6,191 nt of DNA from Actinomycetota bacterium (GCA_009700155.1 WLMP01000053.1:1-6191); one strand, 5' to 3'. Numbered from the stretch's first letter, positions 1-6,093 are shown. Numbers and translations are program-made. The notes: a model not told the origin generated them from the letters alone.

Positions 1-554
1 CCAGGTGCACCATCGACAGTTGAGCTCGAAATAGTTTGAATTGAATCAATTACCAGTAATTCTGGTTTTACTGAATCGATATGGGCGATGACAGCGCCTA
101 AATCAGATTCGGCAGCCAACCATAAATTTTTATCAATTGCATTAAGTCGCTCTGCTCGTAGGCGCACCTGGGAGGCAGACTCTTCACCACTTATATAGAG
201 CGAAAGAATGCCTTGTTTAGCAGTCTCAGCAGCAACTGTCAGCAATAATGTTGACTTACCAACACCTGGTTCACCTGCTAATAAAATTGCAGCGCCTGGT
301 ACTAAACCGCCACCTAAAACTCTATCTAATTCACTAACACCACTTGATCTAGCTTTTGCACTTGCTAAATCAACATCACCAATTGGCCGGGCAGCTGAAG
401 TTACATTGCCTGCAACTAGTGAAAGTTTTTTAGGGGCGGATATTTCTTCAACAGTTCCCCAAGCTTGGCACTCACCACATCTACCAACCCACTTTGTCGC
501 ACTCCAGCCACACTCAACACACCTAAATGGATCTTTTGCGGGAGCTTTAGCCAT
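1..554 (-). CDS. radA: DNA repair protein RadA, N-terminal part (truncated by window edge)
   Basis: RadA (Sms) is a RecA-like ATPase and DnaB-type helicase that helps RecA in recombination and branch migration in the cytoplasm. From ATG at 554 I read 184 residues before the left edge; the family is about 450 aa, so the KNRFG motif and the C-terminal Lon-like domain are outside the window. Visible signs are the N-terminal zinc finger CVEC...CGEC (C12, C15, C26, C29) with the usual W-GRCGECQAWGT context, the SGVSELDRVLGGGLVPG entry to the RecA core, Walker A GEPGVGKST (94-102), ISGEES (121-126) and Walker B LLVIDSIQT (166-174). Start choice: it gives the standard distance to the zinc finger, and a -10 hexamer sits 6 nt upstream with no Shine-Dalgarno site, suggesting a leaderless mRNA. 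The cysteine-rich gene ends only 26 bp upstream on the same strand, so read-through is also possible. The identification is firm. Confidence 0.97.
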   Translation of the reverse strand, partial: MAKAPAKDPFRCVECGWSATKWVGRCGECQAWGTVEEISAPKKLSLVAGNVTSAARPIGDVDLASAKARSSGVSELDRVLGGGLVPGAAILLAGEPGVGKSTLLLTVAAETAKQGILSLYISGEESASQVRLRAERLNAIDKNLWLAAESDLGAVIAHIDSVKPELLVIDSIQTISSSTVDGAP

Positions 555-560
555 GGCAAT

Positions 561-566
561 AATCTA
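561..566 (-). promoter_or_regulatory. Candidate -10 element of radA (leaderless type)
   Basis: Minus strand reads TAGATT, then ATTGCC (6 nt), then the radA ATG. A TANNNT hexamer at this distance would place the transcription start at or next to the A of ATG. No purine-rich ribosome site lies between them. No convincing -35 is seen. It lies in the 26-bp gap after the upstream gene, so radA may have its own promoter besides any read-through. Confidence 0.5.
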
Positions 567-580
567 ATGGCTAGCACTGA

Positions 581-1438
581 CTATCTTTGTTCTTGCACAG
601 CCCTTGTCGCTGGGTGAATCACAAATAATGGTAATTCACGGCGCTTTTGAGCTTTTTTGGTTGCAGCAATAGCGGCCATACGACTATCACATAATTTTTC
701 TAGTTCTAAATAACCTGCCTTGCCCATCATTTTTATCAATTCAGTTTTGCTTGATTGATATACCGGAATTTTTCCAACATGTGCCTCTGAGTTACTTGTG
801 CAATACCAATCTAGATCAGCACCACCTTCACCCCAGTTAGATCTTTCATATTCACCAATTACCACCACAGTTACCTCTGTATCACCAACTTCTCTAACCT
901 CCCAGGATCTATGCAATGGCAGTTGCCAACAAATATCTGGTTTTGTATCTACAGGGTGTGAGCCTTCTTTACTTGCAAGATGATGTAGAGCGCATCCGAA
1001 TTTACCTGTGTAACCAGGTGCTTCGTATCCAACTCTATTTAGAAATATACAAGAGTCATTTATTTTTCTTGTTTTTCGATCTTTATCTAAACCGATTTCA
1101 CTTATATTTAAATTTTTCTTTGATTTATCACGTGCTTGATCATAAAACTGCCATTCAGATTTAGTTAATTTTTTAGCACTTCTTAATACCTGCTCTTCAT
1201 CCATTTTGTTGGTGTAGTAAGCCCCGTCAGAGCAACACCCAGCATCTGGCTTATCAGCGTCAATTCCACAGCAACCATTTCCATATATACATTGCCAATA
1301 GGAAGTCAGCCATGTTATGTCGCACTTGAATATCTCCTCAGAGTTATCTGGGTTTCTAAATTCAACCCAATCCCGTGCAAAATTCGGCGCAAACTCATTT
1401 TTACTTAATTTTGAGTCAGACTTTTTCTGAGATTTCAT
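581..1438 (-). CDS. Cysteine-rich conserved hypothetical protein upstream of radA
   Basis: A 285-residue soluble protein that I cannot name. It has no signal peptide or membrane segment and starts with a Lys/Ser-rich, probably disordered tail (1-15). It contains 11 cysteines, several in metal-site-like settings: C39 (FKCDITWL), C50 and C56-C57 (WQCIYGNGCCGI), C68-C69 (AGCCSDGAYY), C130 (DSCIFLN), C149 followed by H152-H153 (GCALHH), and C170 (DICWQLPL). The CC pairs and spaced single Cys resemble the YkgJ/CxxxCC class of putative Zn/Fe-binding proteins, but that is only similarity of style. Residues 190-250 have a strand-rich stretch (VTVVVIGEYE) and a further C213 and C250; the C-terminal 35 residues are basic. 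The ATG at 1438 has no Shine-Dalgarno site; a TAAACT hexamer lies 8 nt upstream. It precedes radA by 26 bp on the same strand and diverges from proC. From memory, proteins with this CDITWL / CIFLNR / CWQLPL pattern occur widely in actinobacteria. Function is unknown. Confidence 0.85.
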   Translation of the reverse strand: MKSQKKSDSKLSKNEFAPNFARDWVEFRNPDNSEEIFKCDITWLTSYWQCIYGNGCCGIDADKPDAGCCSDGAYYTNKMDEEQVLRSAKKLTKSEWQFYDQARDKSKKNLNISEIGLDKDRKTRKINDSCIFLNRVGYEAPGYTGKFGCALHHLASKEGSHPVDTKPDICWQLPLHRSWEVREVGDTEVTVVVIGEYERSNWGEGGADLDWYCTSNSEAHVGKIPVYQSSKTELIKMMGKAGYLELEKLCDSRMAAIAATKKAQKRRELPLFVIHPATRAVQEQR

Positions 1439-1446
1439 AGAGTCGC

Positions 1447-1452
1447 AGTTTA
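1447..1452 (-). promoter_or_regulatory. Candidate -10 element of the cysteine-rich gene
   Basis: Minus strand reads TAAACT followed by 8 nt and the ATG at 1438. This fits TANNNT and would give a 5' leader of zero to about two bases. There is no ribosome site in the interval. The fit is a little looser than for radA, proC and the peptidase gene, where the spacer is 6 nt. Confidence 0.35.
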
Positions 1453-1482
1453 AGGCTTAAGCAAGGTTAAAGACTAATTGGG

Positions 1483-1488
1483 TAGGCT
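1483..1488 (+). promoter_or_regulatory. Candidate -10 element of proC (leaderless type)
   Basis: TAGGCT is followed by 6 nt (TTAAGT) and the proC ATG, the same spacing as at radA and the peptidase gene. No purine-rich ribosome site is correctly placed between hexamer and start. No clear -35 is visible. It would drive the proC, propeller and bS22 transcript. Confidence 0.5.
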
Positions 1489-1494
1489 TTAAGT

Positions 1495-2307
1495 ATGAGT
1501 CAGGCTATAGCTGGTAAAAGTATTGGCTTTATTGGTGCAGGTGTAATGGGCGCATCTTTGATTAAAAGCCTATTAAATTCTTCAGTAAAATCTAACCAAA
1601 TATTTATAAGTGAGAAAAGTGAAGATAAGGCCAAAGAGGTAGTAAGTAAGTATCAGGTTGAACGCAAAAGTATTAGCGAAATAGGCCAGATGTGCGATGT
1701 GATTTTTCTAGCCGTTAAACCACAAGATCTTGAAAATACGCTATTAGATTTAAGTGGTAACTTAAAACAAGGTACTTTGCTTATTTCAATTGCTGCTGGA
1801 AAGACTACTAAGTTTATTGAGAGTAAGTTAAATTCAAAAAATTCAGTTGTTAGAGTAATGCCAAATACGCCAGCCCAAATTGGTAGAGGAGTATCTGTAA
1901 TTTCCGCTGGTGCAAACTCAAGTAAAAATGATTTAGAGTTAACTAAAGCACTACTAGAAAATACTGGATTAGTAGTTGAGGTAGATGAGTCACAACAAGA
2001 TGCTGTTACGGCATTAAGCGGCTCTGGCCCTGCATATTTTTTTAGTTTTGTTGAGTCAATGATCAAGTCTGGAATAAAACTTGGCTTGAGTGAAGAAATT
2101 GCAACCAAGCTTGCAATTGGCACAATTACTGGCTCTGCAGCAATGTTAGAAGAGAGCGGTATTGATGCAGCAACTTTAAGGAAGAATGTAACTAGTCCAA
2201 ACGGGACTACAGCTGCTGCACTTGAGATTTTTAATTCGAATAAATTAGAAGAAATAATTCATGAGGCAATGTCTGCTGCTAAAAAGAGGTCTCAGGAGTT
2301 GGCTTGA
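1495..2307 (+). CDS. proC: Pyrroline-5-carboxylate reductase
   Basis: ProC carries out the last step of proline synthesis, NAD(P)H-dependent reduction of 1-pyrroline-5-carboxylate to L-proline, in the cytoplasm. The 270-residue length is normal for the family. The N-terminal Rossmann fold is shown by GFIGAGVMG (11-19) and the second nucleotide-fold strand by DVIFLAVKPQ (68-77). VMPNTP (121-126) is the conserved substrate/cofactor-site motif. The C-terminal dimerisation domain carries the ProC signature, DAVTALSGSGPAYFF (169-183) through FVESM, and VTSPNGTTAAAL (232-243). ATG 1495 gives an N-terminus of usual length, just ahead of the Rossmann strand, with a -10 hexamer 6 nt upstream. The stop codon overlaps the start of the next gene by 4 nt, so proC heads a translationally coupled unit ending with bS22. 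Nothing is missing or truncated. Confidence 0.98.
   Translation: MSQAIAGKSIGFIGAGVMGASLIKSLLNSSVKSNQIFISEKSEDKAKEVVSKYQVERKSISEIGQMCDVIFLAVKPQDLENTLLDLSGNLKQGTLLISIAAGKTTKFIESKLNSKNSVVRVMPNTPAQIGRGVSVISAGANSSKNDLELTKALLENTGLVVEVDESQQDAVTALSGSGPAYFFSFVESMIKSGIKLGLSEEIATKLAIGTITGSAAMLEESGIDAATLRKNVTSPNGTTAAALEIFNSNKLEEIIHEAMSAAKKRSQELA
2294..2298 (+). promoter_or_regulatory. Shine-Dalgarno site for the propeller gene
   Basis: AGGAG lies inside the end of proC, 5 nt before a TTG start at 2304. It decides that start: the next in-frame methionine is residue 150, which would remove the whole signal peptide. The site plus the 4-nt TTGA overlap points to translational coupling with proC. Confidence 0.8.
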
Positions 2308-3527
2308 AAAAAGTTTTTCTATTCGCTTTACTTTTTTTAATTACAGTACCAAATAGCTCTAATGCTGCATCCATCAAAGCTATAAAATCATTAGTTGATT
2401 TACCTTATTCAAACAATGATCAAGTAAGTGATATTGCAATCAGCGGTAAGAATATATTGCTTACAGGAACTTCTGAATCTCCTAGCTCTAATTGGGTCAC
2501 CGGATCACTAAGCGGATTAAGTGATGGATTTTTAATTAGCTACACCGCAACAGGGATACAAAATTGGGGTCTTAGGTTAGGTAATTTTAATAATGAGATT
2601 GCTACTTCAATTGCACTCGACCAGGATGGCAGTATTTGGGTTGTAGGTGCAGGTAACAATCTAATTCAACCTACTCCACCAACCAACCCTACGGGAGTAT
2701 TAAATCCAGATAATGTGCCAATAAATCCAATACAAGCTCCGAGCTCGCCAATGAATAGAGTAAAGCTTTGGCAGGTAAGTAATTCTGGAGCTCTAATTAA
2801 CTCATTTGAGTATGTAACTGAAAACGTAATTTATCCAAAAAAGTTACTAGTATCAGGAAGTAATTTAATAATTTTAGGCACCTCTTACTCAGGTGTATTA
2901 ACAAGAGGTTTTTTCTTATCCGCAAGTAAGTCAGGAGTTTTCTCAAATATTTCAGTTATTGGCAATAAATCAACACAAATCAATTCTGCAATCATTAATA
3001 ATGATTCAAGCATCACTGCAGTTGGAAGTAGTAGTGAACAGATATTAAAAGCAAAACCAATAGCAAAAGTTGATGCAATTACTTTGAGGATATCGAACGC
3101 TGGAGTTATTCAACAGGTAGCTAGAGCAACACTTAAGAGCACTAGTCGATCATGGGATTCAATTGACCTAGGATTGCTTCAGGGTGGGAAAGTAACTTAC
3201 TCAAATAAAACTGAAGCAGCCGTAACTAAATTTTCTGCTTTGAGTAAGCCAGTGTGGAATGTTCGCTATTTAAGTAGATCTACAGCCTTGGTTGCGGCTG
3301 GGAAAAATTCATGGGCAACATTTGTCTCATCAGGTGCAATAAAGGGAATTCCCACTTGGAAGCCAAAAAATCCAACCCCAGTCGTTTTAGAGTTGGGCAA
3401 AAAAGGTGAGCTAATCAATGCCTACACAATTGCCTCACCTGCGGTAGTTATAGATACAAGCACTGATATTGGCACAGTATTAGTTACCGACTCGGGTAAA
3501 AGTTTTGGTTTACTCCTAATAAACTAG
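2304..3527 (+). CDS. Sec-exported beta-propeller-like protein, function unknown
   Basis: A 407-residue protein starting at TTG, overlapping the proC stop by 4 nt (TTGA). Residues 1-21 are a typical Sec signal peptide: MKK, a hydrophobic core [11 protein letters not shown], and a likely cleavage near SSNA-A. The mature part has no cysteine that I can see and no C-terminal anchor, so it is probably released outside the cell. It is built from short strand-turn units. The clearest runs over [20 protein letters not shown] (74-93) and then [18 protein letters not shown] (100-117), a pattern resembling SBBP-type beta-propeller repeats: an exported-data phrase, a W, then a 'D-DG-I-VVG' blade. Similar weaker units follow ([14 protein letters not shown] 181-194; [16 protein letters not shown] 228-243; [11 protein letters not shown] 260-270). 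A Pro/Asn-rich linker (123-149) interrupts the blades. No catalytic motif is visible. It sits between proC and bS22, where other actinobacteria have a small DNA-binding protein. Propeller is inference from the repeat rhythm. Confidence 0.85.
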   Translation: MKKVFLFALLFLITVPNSSNAASIKAIKSLVDLPYSNNDQVSDIAISGKNILLTGTSESPSSNWVTGSLSGLSDGFLISYTATGIQNWGLRLGNFNNEIATSIALDQDGSIWVVGAGNNLIQPTPPTNPTGVLNPDNVPINPIQAPSSPMNRVKLWQVSNSGALINSFEYVTENVIYPKKLLVSGSNLIILGTSYSGVLTRGFFLSASKSGVFSNISVIGNKSTQINSAIINNDSSITAVGSSSEQILKAKPIAKVDAITLRISNAGVIQQVARATLKSTSRSWDSIDLGLLQGGKVTYSNKTEAAVTKFSALSKPVWNVRYLSRSTALVAAGKNSWATFVSSGAIKGIPTWKPKNPTPVVLELGKKGELINAYTIASPAVVIDTSTDIGTVLVTDSGKSFGLLLIN

Positions 3528-3533
3528 TAAACT
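3505..3533 (+). promoter_or_regulatory. Possible internal promoter for bS22
   Basis: TTGGTT (3505-3510) and TAAACT (3528-3533) are separated by 17 nt, overlapping the end of the propeller gene. Transcription would start near 3540 and leave a leader of about 25 nt carrying the AAGGAG site. A ribosomal protein would be expected to need more expression than proC supplies, but the match is modest and may be chance. Confidence 0.28.
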
Positions 3534-3554
3534 TCAAACATCAGTTAAAACTCT

Positions 3555-3560
3555 AAGGAG
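3555..3560 (+). promoter_or_regulatory. Shine-Dalgarno site for bS22
   Basis: AAGGAG, 4 nt before the ATG at 3565, is the strongest ribosome-binding site in the window. It confirms that the short reading frame which follows is translated. Confidence 0.85.
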
Positions 3561-3564
3561 CAAA

Positions 3565-3663
3565 ATGGGTTCAGTAATCAAGAAACGCCGCAAGCGTATG
3601 GCAAAAAAGAAGCATAAAAAATTACTTAAGAAAACTAGAATTCAGCGACGTAACGCAAAATAG
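3565..3663 (+). CDS. Small ribosomal subunit protein bS22 (AURKAIP1/COX24-domain protein)
   Basis: A 32-residue, extremely basic protein that begins [17 protein letters not shown] and ends in TRIQRRNAK. This is nearly identical to the short protein annotated in Actinomycetota as an AURKAIP1/COX24-domain protein and later seen in mycobacterial ribosome structures as bS22, bound to rRNA of the 30S subunit. About half of the residues are Lys or Arg, and there is no acidic residue, as expected for a small rRNA-binding peptide. The AAGGAG site 4 nt upstream and the full family length support the start and stop. It follows proC with one gene between; in Mycobacterium the same small protein also lies just after proC. 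It is easily missed by gene finders with a length cut-off. The downstream peptidase gene meets it head-on with a 3-bp gap. Confidence 0.95.
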   Translation: MGSVIKKRRKRMAKKKHKKLLKKTRIQRRNAK

Positions 3664-3666
3664 TAT

Positions 3667-6012
3667 TTAAGATTTAAACAAAGTAAGTTTTCCAGATACG
3701 CCAGCAATGGCGTATCTGATTTTATTTACAGTTATCCACTCACTCTTTCCACCTTTTTGTATGCTCTCTTTTGAAATTAAAGTAGTCGTATTATTTGATT
3801 TATTTAAAGCACAAAGTCTTTGCTCGCAACTAAATAAAATAGATTTTGAATCTATCGAAATTGGAGAGTTAGGCGTTCCGTGTGAATTGGGTTGAACTGA
3901 TTTGGGTGTTAAAGAATTTAATTCTTGATACTTAAGTGAATCTGGATTTGGGAACAATGACCCGCTAGCTGTAAACCAACCAACCTCAACTCCTTTTGAA
4001 GAGTTATAAATTCCAACATCATAACCCGCTGCATAAATTCGATCACTTGGAAGATCTAAGTTTCTATATTTCCAGTCAAGTGAAGATGCACTATTTCGAG
4101 TAGCGTATCTAATTTCACCTCTAGTGATATTTCTTTCTGCATCAAAACCTTTTACAGAGTCATAAATAAGGTGTATCTGATCTTGCTTAACAGAAGCTTT
4201 TAGATGAAAACCAACATCACCTGTAGTTCTATTTTCAGTATCCTTCTCGCCATCTACAATTTCATATACCCATTCATTACCTTGTTTAACTGCCCCCAGT
4301 AAAATTCCTTGCGATTCATCTCGGTAAAAAACTTGAACACCGTCACTAGTAACTGCGCAAGCATTAGAAACTGACACATCTGAAGCACCCCGTACCCTAA
4401 CTATCTCTTTATAATCCTGAGCACGCTCTCCATTTCCATCAACTATTTCATACTTCCATTTTTTCCCATCATATAGAGCGTATTTGAGATCTTTATTGGT
4501 TAAATCTGTATAAAAAATATGTAATAAATCTTTCTTATTTTCTTTAGATGTACACATTGAAATATAGCCAGCAACATTATTTTGTGTTTTACCCAAATTT
4601 GCGCTGTTGCCATCAACTGTAGAAATGATCCACTTGTTATTGAAAGTAGCTAGCTTTAAATCACCAGATTTACTATCGGTGTATGCAACGACTGGTTTAC
4701 CTGCGAATATGGCGTGATCTAAATACTTGGCATCCGCATTCTTATCGATAACACTGCTCTTCCAGGCAGCTTCAGGAATCACCTCATTGCTTTTTATTGC
4801 CACCGATGAACCACCACTATTTACTGCTGAAACTGAGAAAACATACTTACTGCCATTTTTCAGACCAGTCATGATTACTGGACTTTCGGTTGCAGTAGTG
4901 ACTACTCCGGTTTGCAAATTCTCTATCATGTAATTATCAATTTGAGAAAATCTAAAATTTGGTGGTGGATCAAATTTAATAATTGCACTTTTATCACTCA
5001 CATACGCCTTTACATTCTGTGGTGAATCTGGAACACCAGTTACTTTTCCAGCAGGAGGTTTTTGCCTTAAATCTTCAAACATAGCCAACACAATGGATCC
5101 GGGTAAATGAAACACTTCACCAGCATCTAAATTCGGAGTCATGGCAGCATTTTCGCCAGTGTTAGAAAAAGTCTTTTCATCTAAGTGACTAACTGAGGAT
5201 CCTCGTTCATAAATCGCTGGCGTAAAAAGAAGTGGCTTTATTCCATTATTAGCCCTAACTCCATTCGCGCCAGACCAATATAAAATTGAAGTCATTGCTT
5301 TTCCAGTTTCAAGTGAAGGTGAAGGCATATCGACTAATCGCCTACCATCTGGAAGTTGAGCATAAGCATCAAACGGTGTTGGCTGAAGAATTCTTCCTTC
5401 ACCAGTTGCCTGGTCGTAATAACTTCCAGACATAAATCCCAAACCATGTGCCATCTCATGCAGAATCACTGAGACAAGGTCATAACTTCTCGGTGGACAA
5501 TTTCCATCAATTCCGAAATACCAATTGGCAGTTGAAGCAATATCGATTTCTAACTCTACATCATTAAGGTCTAAATCCCTACCGGCTAATGCATTTGCTA
5601 GAGCTGATGTGTAGTAAAGAGTTCTATCAGGTGCACCATTAAAGTTTGCAAACACATTCTTAGCACTTGCAGAAGCCAAAACAGAATCATTCACTTGTTT
5701 GCTCCAAGTGATATTTACATTTATAGGAACGGTCGAAACAAAATTCTCAGACCAGATATCTATCGCTGCTTGAACCGCCTGCCTAGCTGCAGTTGGAACA
5801 TTATTATAAATTGGACGGAAATTACTTTTTTTCTCCAGATTAGCTGAAAAGACTCTCGGGATAGATGGGGTAAAACTCTCTAAACCAGTAGCGTAAAGTG
5901 AAACCCAACCTGCAGGTGCAACTTTTATCTCAAGTGATTCGGCATTTGAGATCGGATAAAGGTTAAATGACAGCGCTATTAGTATTGCTGTAAAAAAGGA
6001 CTTAATGCGCAT
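3667..6012 (-). CDS. Secreted leishmanolysin-like zinc metallopeptidase with FnIII and propeller-like C-terminal repeats
   Basis: A 781-residue exported protein. Residues 1-24 form a Sec signal peptide (MRIK, hydrophobic FFTAILIALSF, likely cleavage at SNA-E). The catalytic domain spans roughly 60-315: helix VILHEMAHGLGF carries HExxH with H185, E186 and H189. The compact metzincin third histidine is absent (position 195 is Ser). The arrangement instead fits M8 leishmanolysin-like enzymes, where an SHW-type histidine and a Met-turn come much later: here SHLDE gives H276 and AAMTP gives M291. An FnIII-like domain follows (about 326-412; PQNVKAYVSD, then GSKYVFSVSAVNSGG). The rest (415-781) has repeated W-x(4)-VDG-type units beginning at W417, W461, W519, W581 and W647, probably a beta-propeller for binding substrate or cell surface. 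C729 and C734 could form a disulfide. No membrane anchor is seen. The start is supported by the signal peptide and a -10 hexamer 6 nt upstream; there is no ribosome site. The substrate is unknown. Confidence 0.88.
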   Translation of the reverse strand: MRIKSFFTAILIALSFNLYPISNAESLEIKVAPAGWVSLYATGLESFTPSIPRVFSANLEKKSNFRPIYNNVPTAARQAVQAAIDIWSENFVSTVPINVNITWSKQVNDSVLASASAKNVFANFNGAPDRTLYYTSALANALAGRDLDLNDVELEIDIASTANWYFGIDGNCPPRSYDLVSVILHEMAHGLGFMSGSYYDQATGEGRILQPTPFDAYAQLPDGRRLVDMPSPSLETGKAMTSILYWSGANGVRANNGIKPLLFTPAIYERGSSVSHLDEKTFSNTGENAAMTPNLDAGEVFHLPGSIVLAMFEDLRQKPPAGKVTGVPDSPQNVKAYVSDKSAIIKFDPPPNFRFSQIDNYMIENLQTGVVTTATESPVIMTGLKNGSKYVFSVSAVNSGGSSVAIKSNEVIPEAAWKSSVIDKNADAKYLDHAIFAGKPVVAYTDSKSGDLKLATFNNKWIISTVDGNSANLGKTQNNVAGYISMCTSKENKKDLLHIFYTDLTNKDLKYALYDGKKWKYEIVDGNGERAQDYKEIVRVRGASDVSVSNACAVTSDGVQVFYRDESQGILLGAVKQGNEWVYEIVDGEKDTENRTTGDVGFHLKASVKQDQIHLIYDSVKGFDAERNITRGEIRYATRNSASSLDWKYRNLDLPSDRIYAAGYDVGIYNSSKGVEVGWFTASGSLFPNPDSLKYQELNSLTPKSVQPNSHGTPNSPISIDSKSILFSCEQRLCALNKSNNTTTLISKESIQKGGKSEWITVNKIRYAIAGVSGKLTLFKS
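3693..3727 (+). terminator. Intrinsic terminator of the proC-propeller-bS22 unit
   Basis: CAGATACGCC (3693-3702) and GGCGTATCTG (3709-3718) form a perfect 10-bp stem with a 6-nt loop, followed on the plus strand by ATTTTATTT. It begins 30 nt after the bS22 stop. On the minus strand the hairpin is followed by GGAAAACTTA, with no U-tract, so it should act mainly on plus-strand transcripts. The whole hairpin is coding sequence for residues RYAIAGVS near the end of the peptidase. Confidence 0.85.
4048..4764 (-). repeat. Diverged tandem protein repeats (W-x(4)-VDG units) in the peptidase C-terminus
   Basis: Within the encoded protein, units start at W417 (WKSSVIDKN), W461 (WIISTVDGN), W519 (WKYEIVDGN), W581 (WVYEIVDGE) and W647 (WKYRNLDLP), spaced 44, 58, 62 and 66 residues. 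Most are preceded by a phrase of the form I/V-x-Y-x-D-x(5)-L-x-x-A (VVAYTDSKSGDLKLA, LHIFYTDLTNKDLKYA, IHLIYDSV...IRYA). The DNA is diverged, so this is a protein-level repeat and not a recent duplication. Blade-like folding is inference. Confidence 0.6.
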
Positions 6013-6018
6013 TGCGAT

Positions 6019-6024
6019 AGATTA
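6019..6024 (-). promoter_or_regulatory. Candidate -10 element of the peptidase gene (leaderless type)
   Basis: Minus strand reads TAATCT, then ATCGCA (6 nt), then the ATG at 6012. This hexamer is close to the TATAAT consensus and the spacing matches radA and proC. There is no ribosome site and no clear -35. Confidence 0.5.
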
Positions 6025-6032
6025 ACAGTCAA

Positions 6033-6093
6033 TTCATCTAATCAGTGATACTTTTTGCCATATTAAAAGTATTTAGTCTGGGAGTTAGATGAA
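6033..6093. repeat. Nested inverted repeats in the divergent spacer
   Basis: Inner pair: ATACTTTT (6048-6055) and AAAAGTAT (6065-6072), 8 bp perfect with a 9-nt centre. Outer pair: TTCATCTAA (6033-6041) and TTAGATGAA (6085-6093), 9 bp perfect and reaching into the glutaredoxin-like start codon. The inner dyad ends just before that gene's candidate -10 and lies 24 to 48 bp upstream of the peptidase -10, a position suited to an operator. AT-rich sequence makes chance pairing easier, so a regulatory role is only a suggestion. Confidence 0.4.
6074..6084 (+). promoter_or_regulatory. Candidate -10 and ribosome-site region of the glutaredoxin-like gene
   Basis: TAGTCT (6074-6079) fits TANNNT, and GGGAG (6080-6084) follows directly, 4 nt before the ATG. 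If this hexamer is the -10, transcription would start near 6086, downstream of the GGGAG, which then could not act in translation. If the GGGAG is used, the promoter must be further upstream. The sequence alone does not settle which. Confidence 0.35.

Noticed and set aside
208..567. Plus-strand open frame of 119 codons
   Set aside because: It is antisense to radA, whose zinc finger and Walker motifs are unmistakable; the plus-strand product is a Ser/Thr/Pro/Ala-rich shadow with no recognisable motif.
798..1164. Two plus-strand open frames opposite the cysteine-rich gene
   Set aside because: Both are antisense to a longer frame with clustered Cys/His motifs; their products are low-complexity and lack start signals.
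1653..2123. Minus-strand 156-codon frame inside proC
   Set aside because: Shadow of proC, which has all family motifs in the other strand.
3707..3895. Plus-strand 62-codon frame after bS22
   Set aside because: It begins inside the terminator loop, has no ribosome site and is antisense to the peptidase gene.
4048..4764. Possible CRISPR-like or recent tandem DNA repeat from recurring 'catc-aca/act-atttca' phrases
   Set aside because: The similar DNA phrases encode the W...VDG protein units; spacing is irregular (44-66 codons) and the DNA between them is not repeated.
4727..4933. Plus-strand 68-codon frame inside the peptidase gene
   Set aside because: Antisense to the FnIII-like region; hydrophobic composition is explained by the opposite-strand codons.
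5428..5460. Idea that the peptidase is inactive because HEMAHGLGFMS lacks the third metzincin His
   Set aside because: Leishmanolysin-like enzymes take the third ligand from a distant SHW-type motif, and SHLDE with a following Met-turn (AAMTP) is present, so activity remains plausible.
6055..6060. TTGCCA as a -35 box for the glutaredoxin-like gene
   Set aside because: Only 13 nt separate it from the TAGTCT hexamer, too short for a normal promoter, and no TANNNT lies at 16-18 nt.
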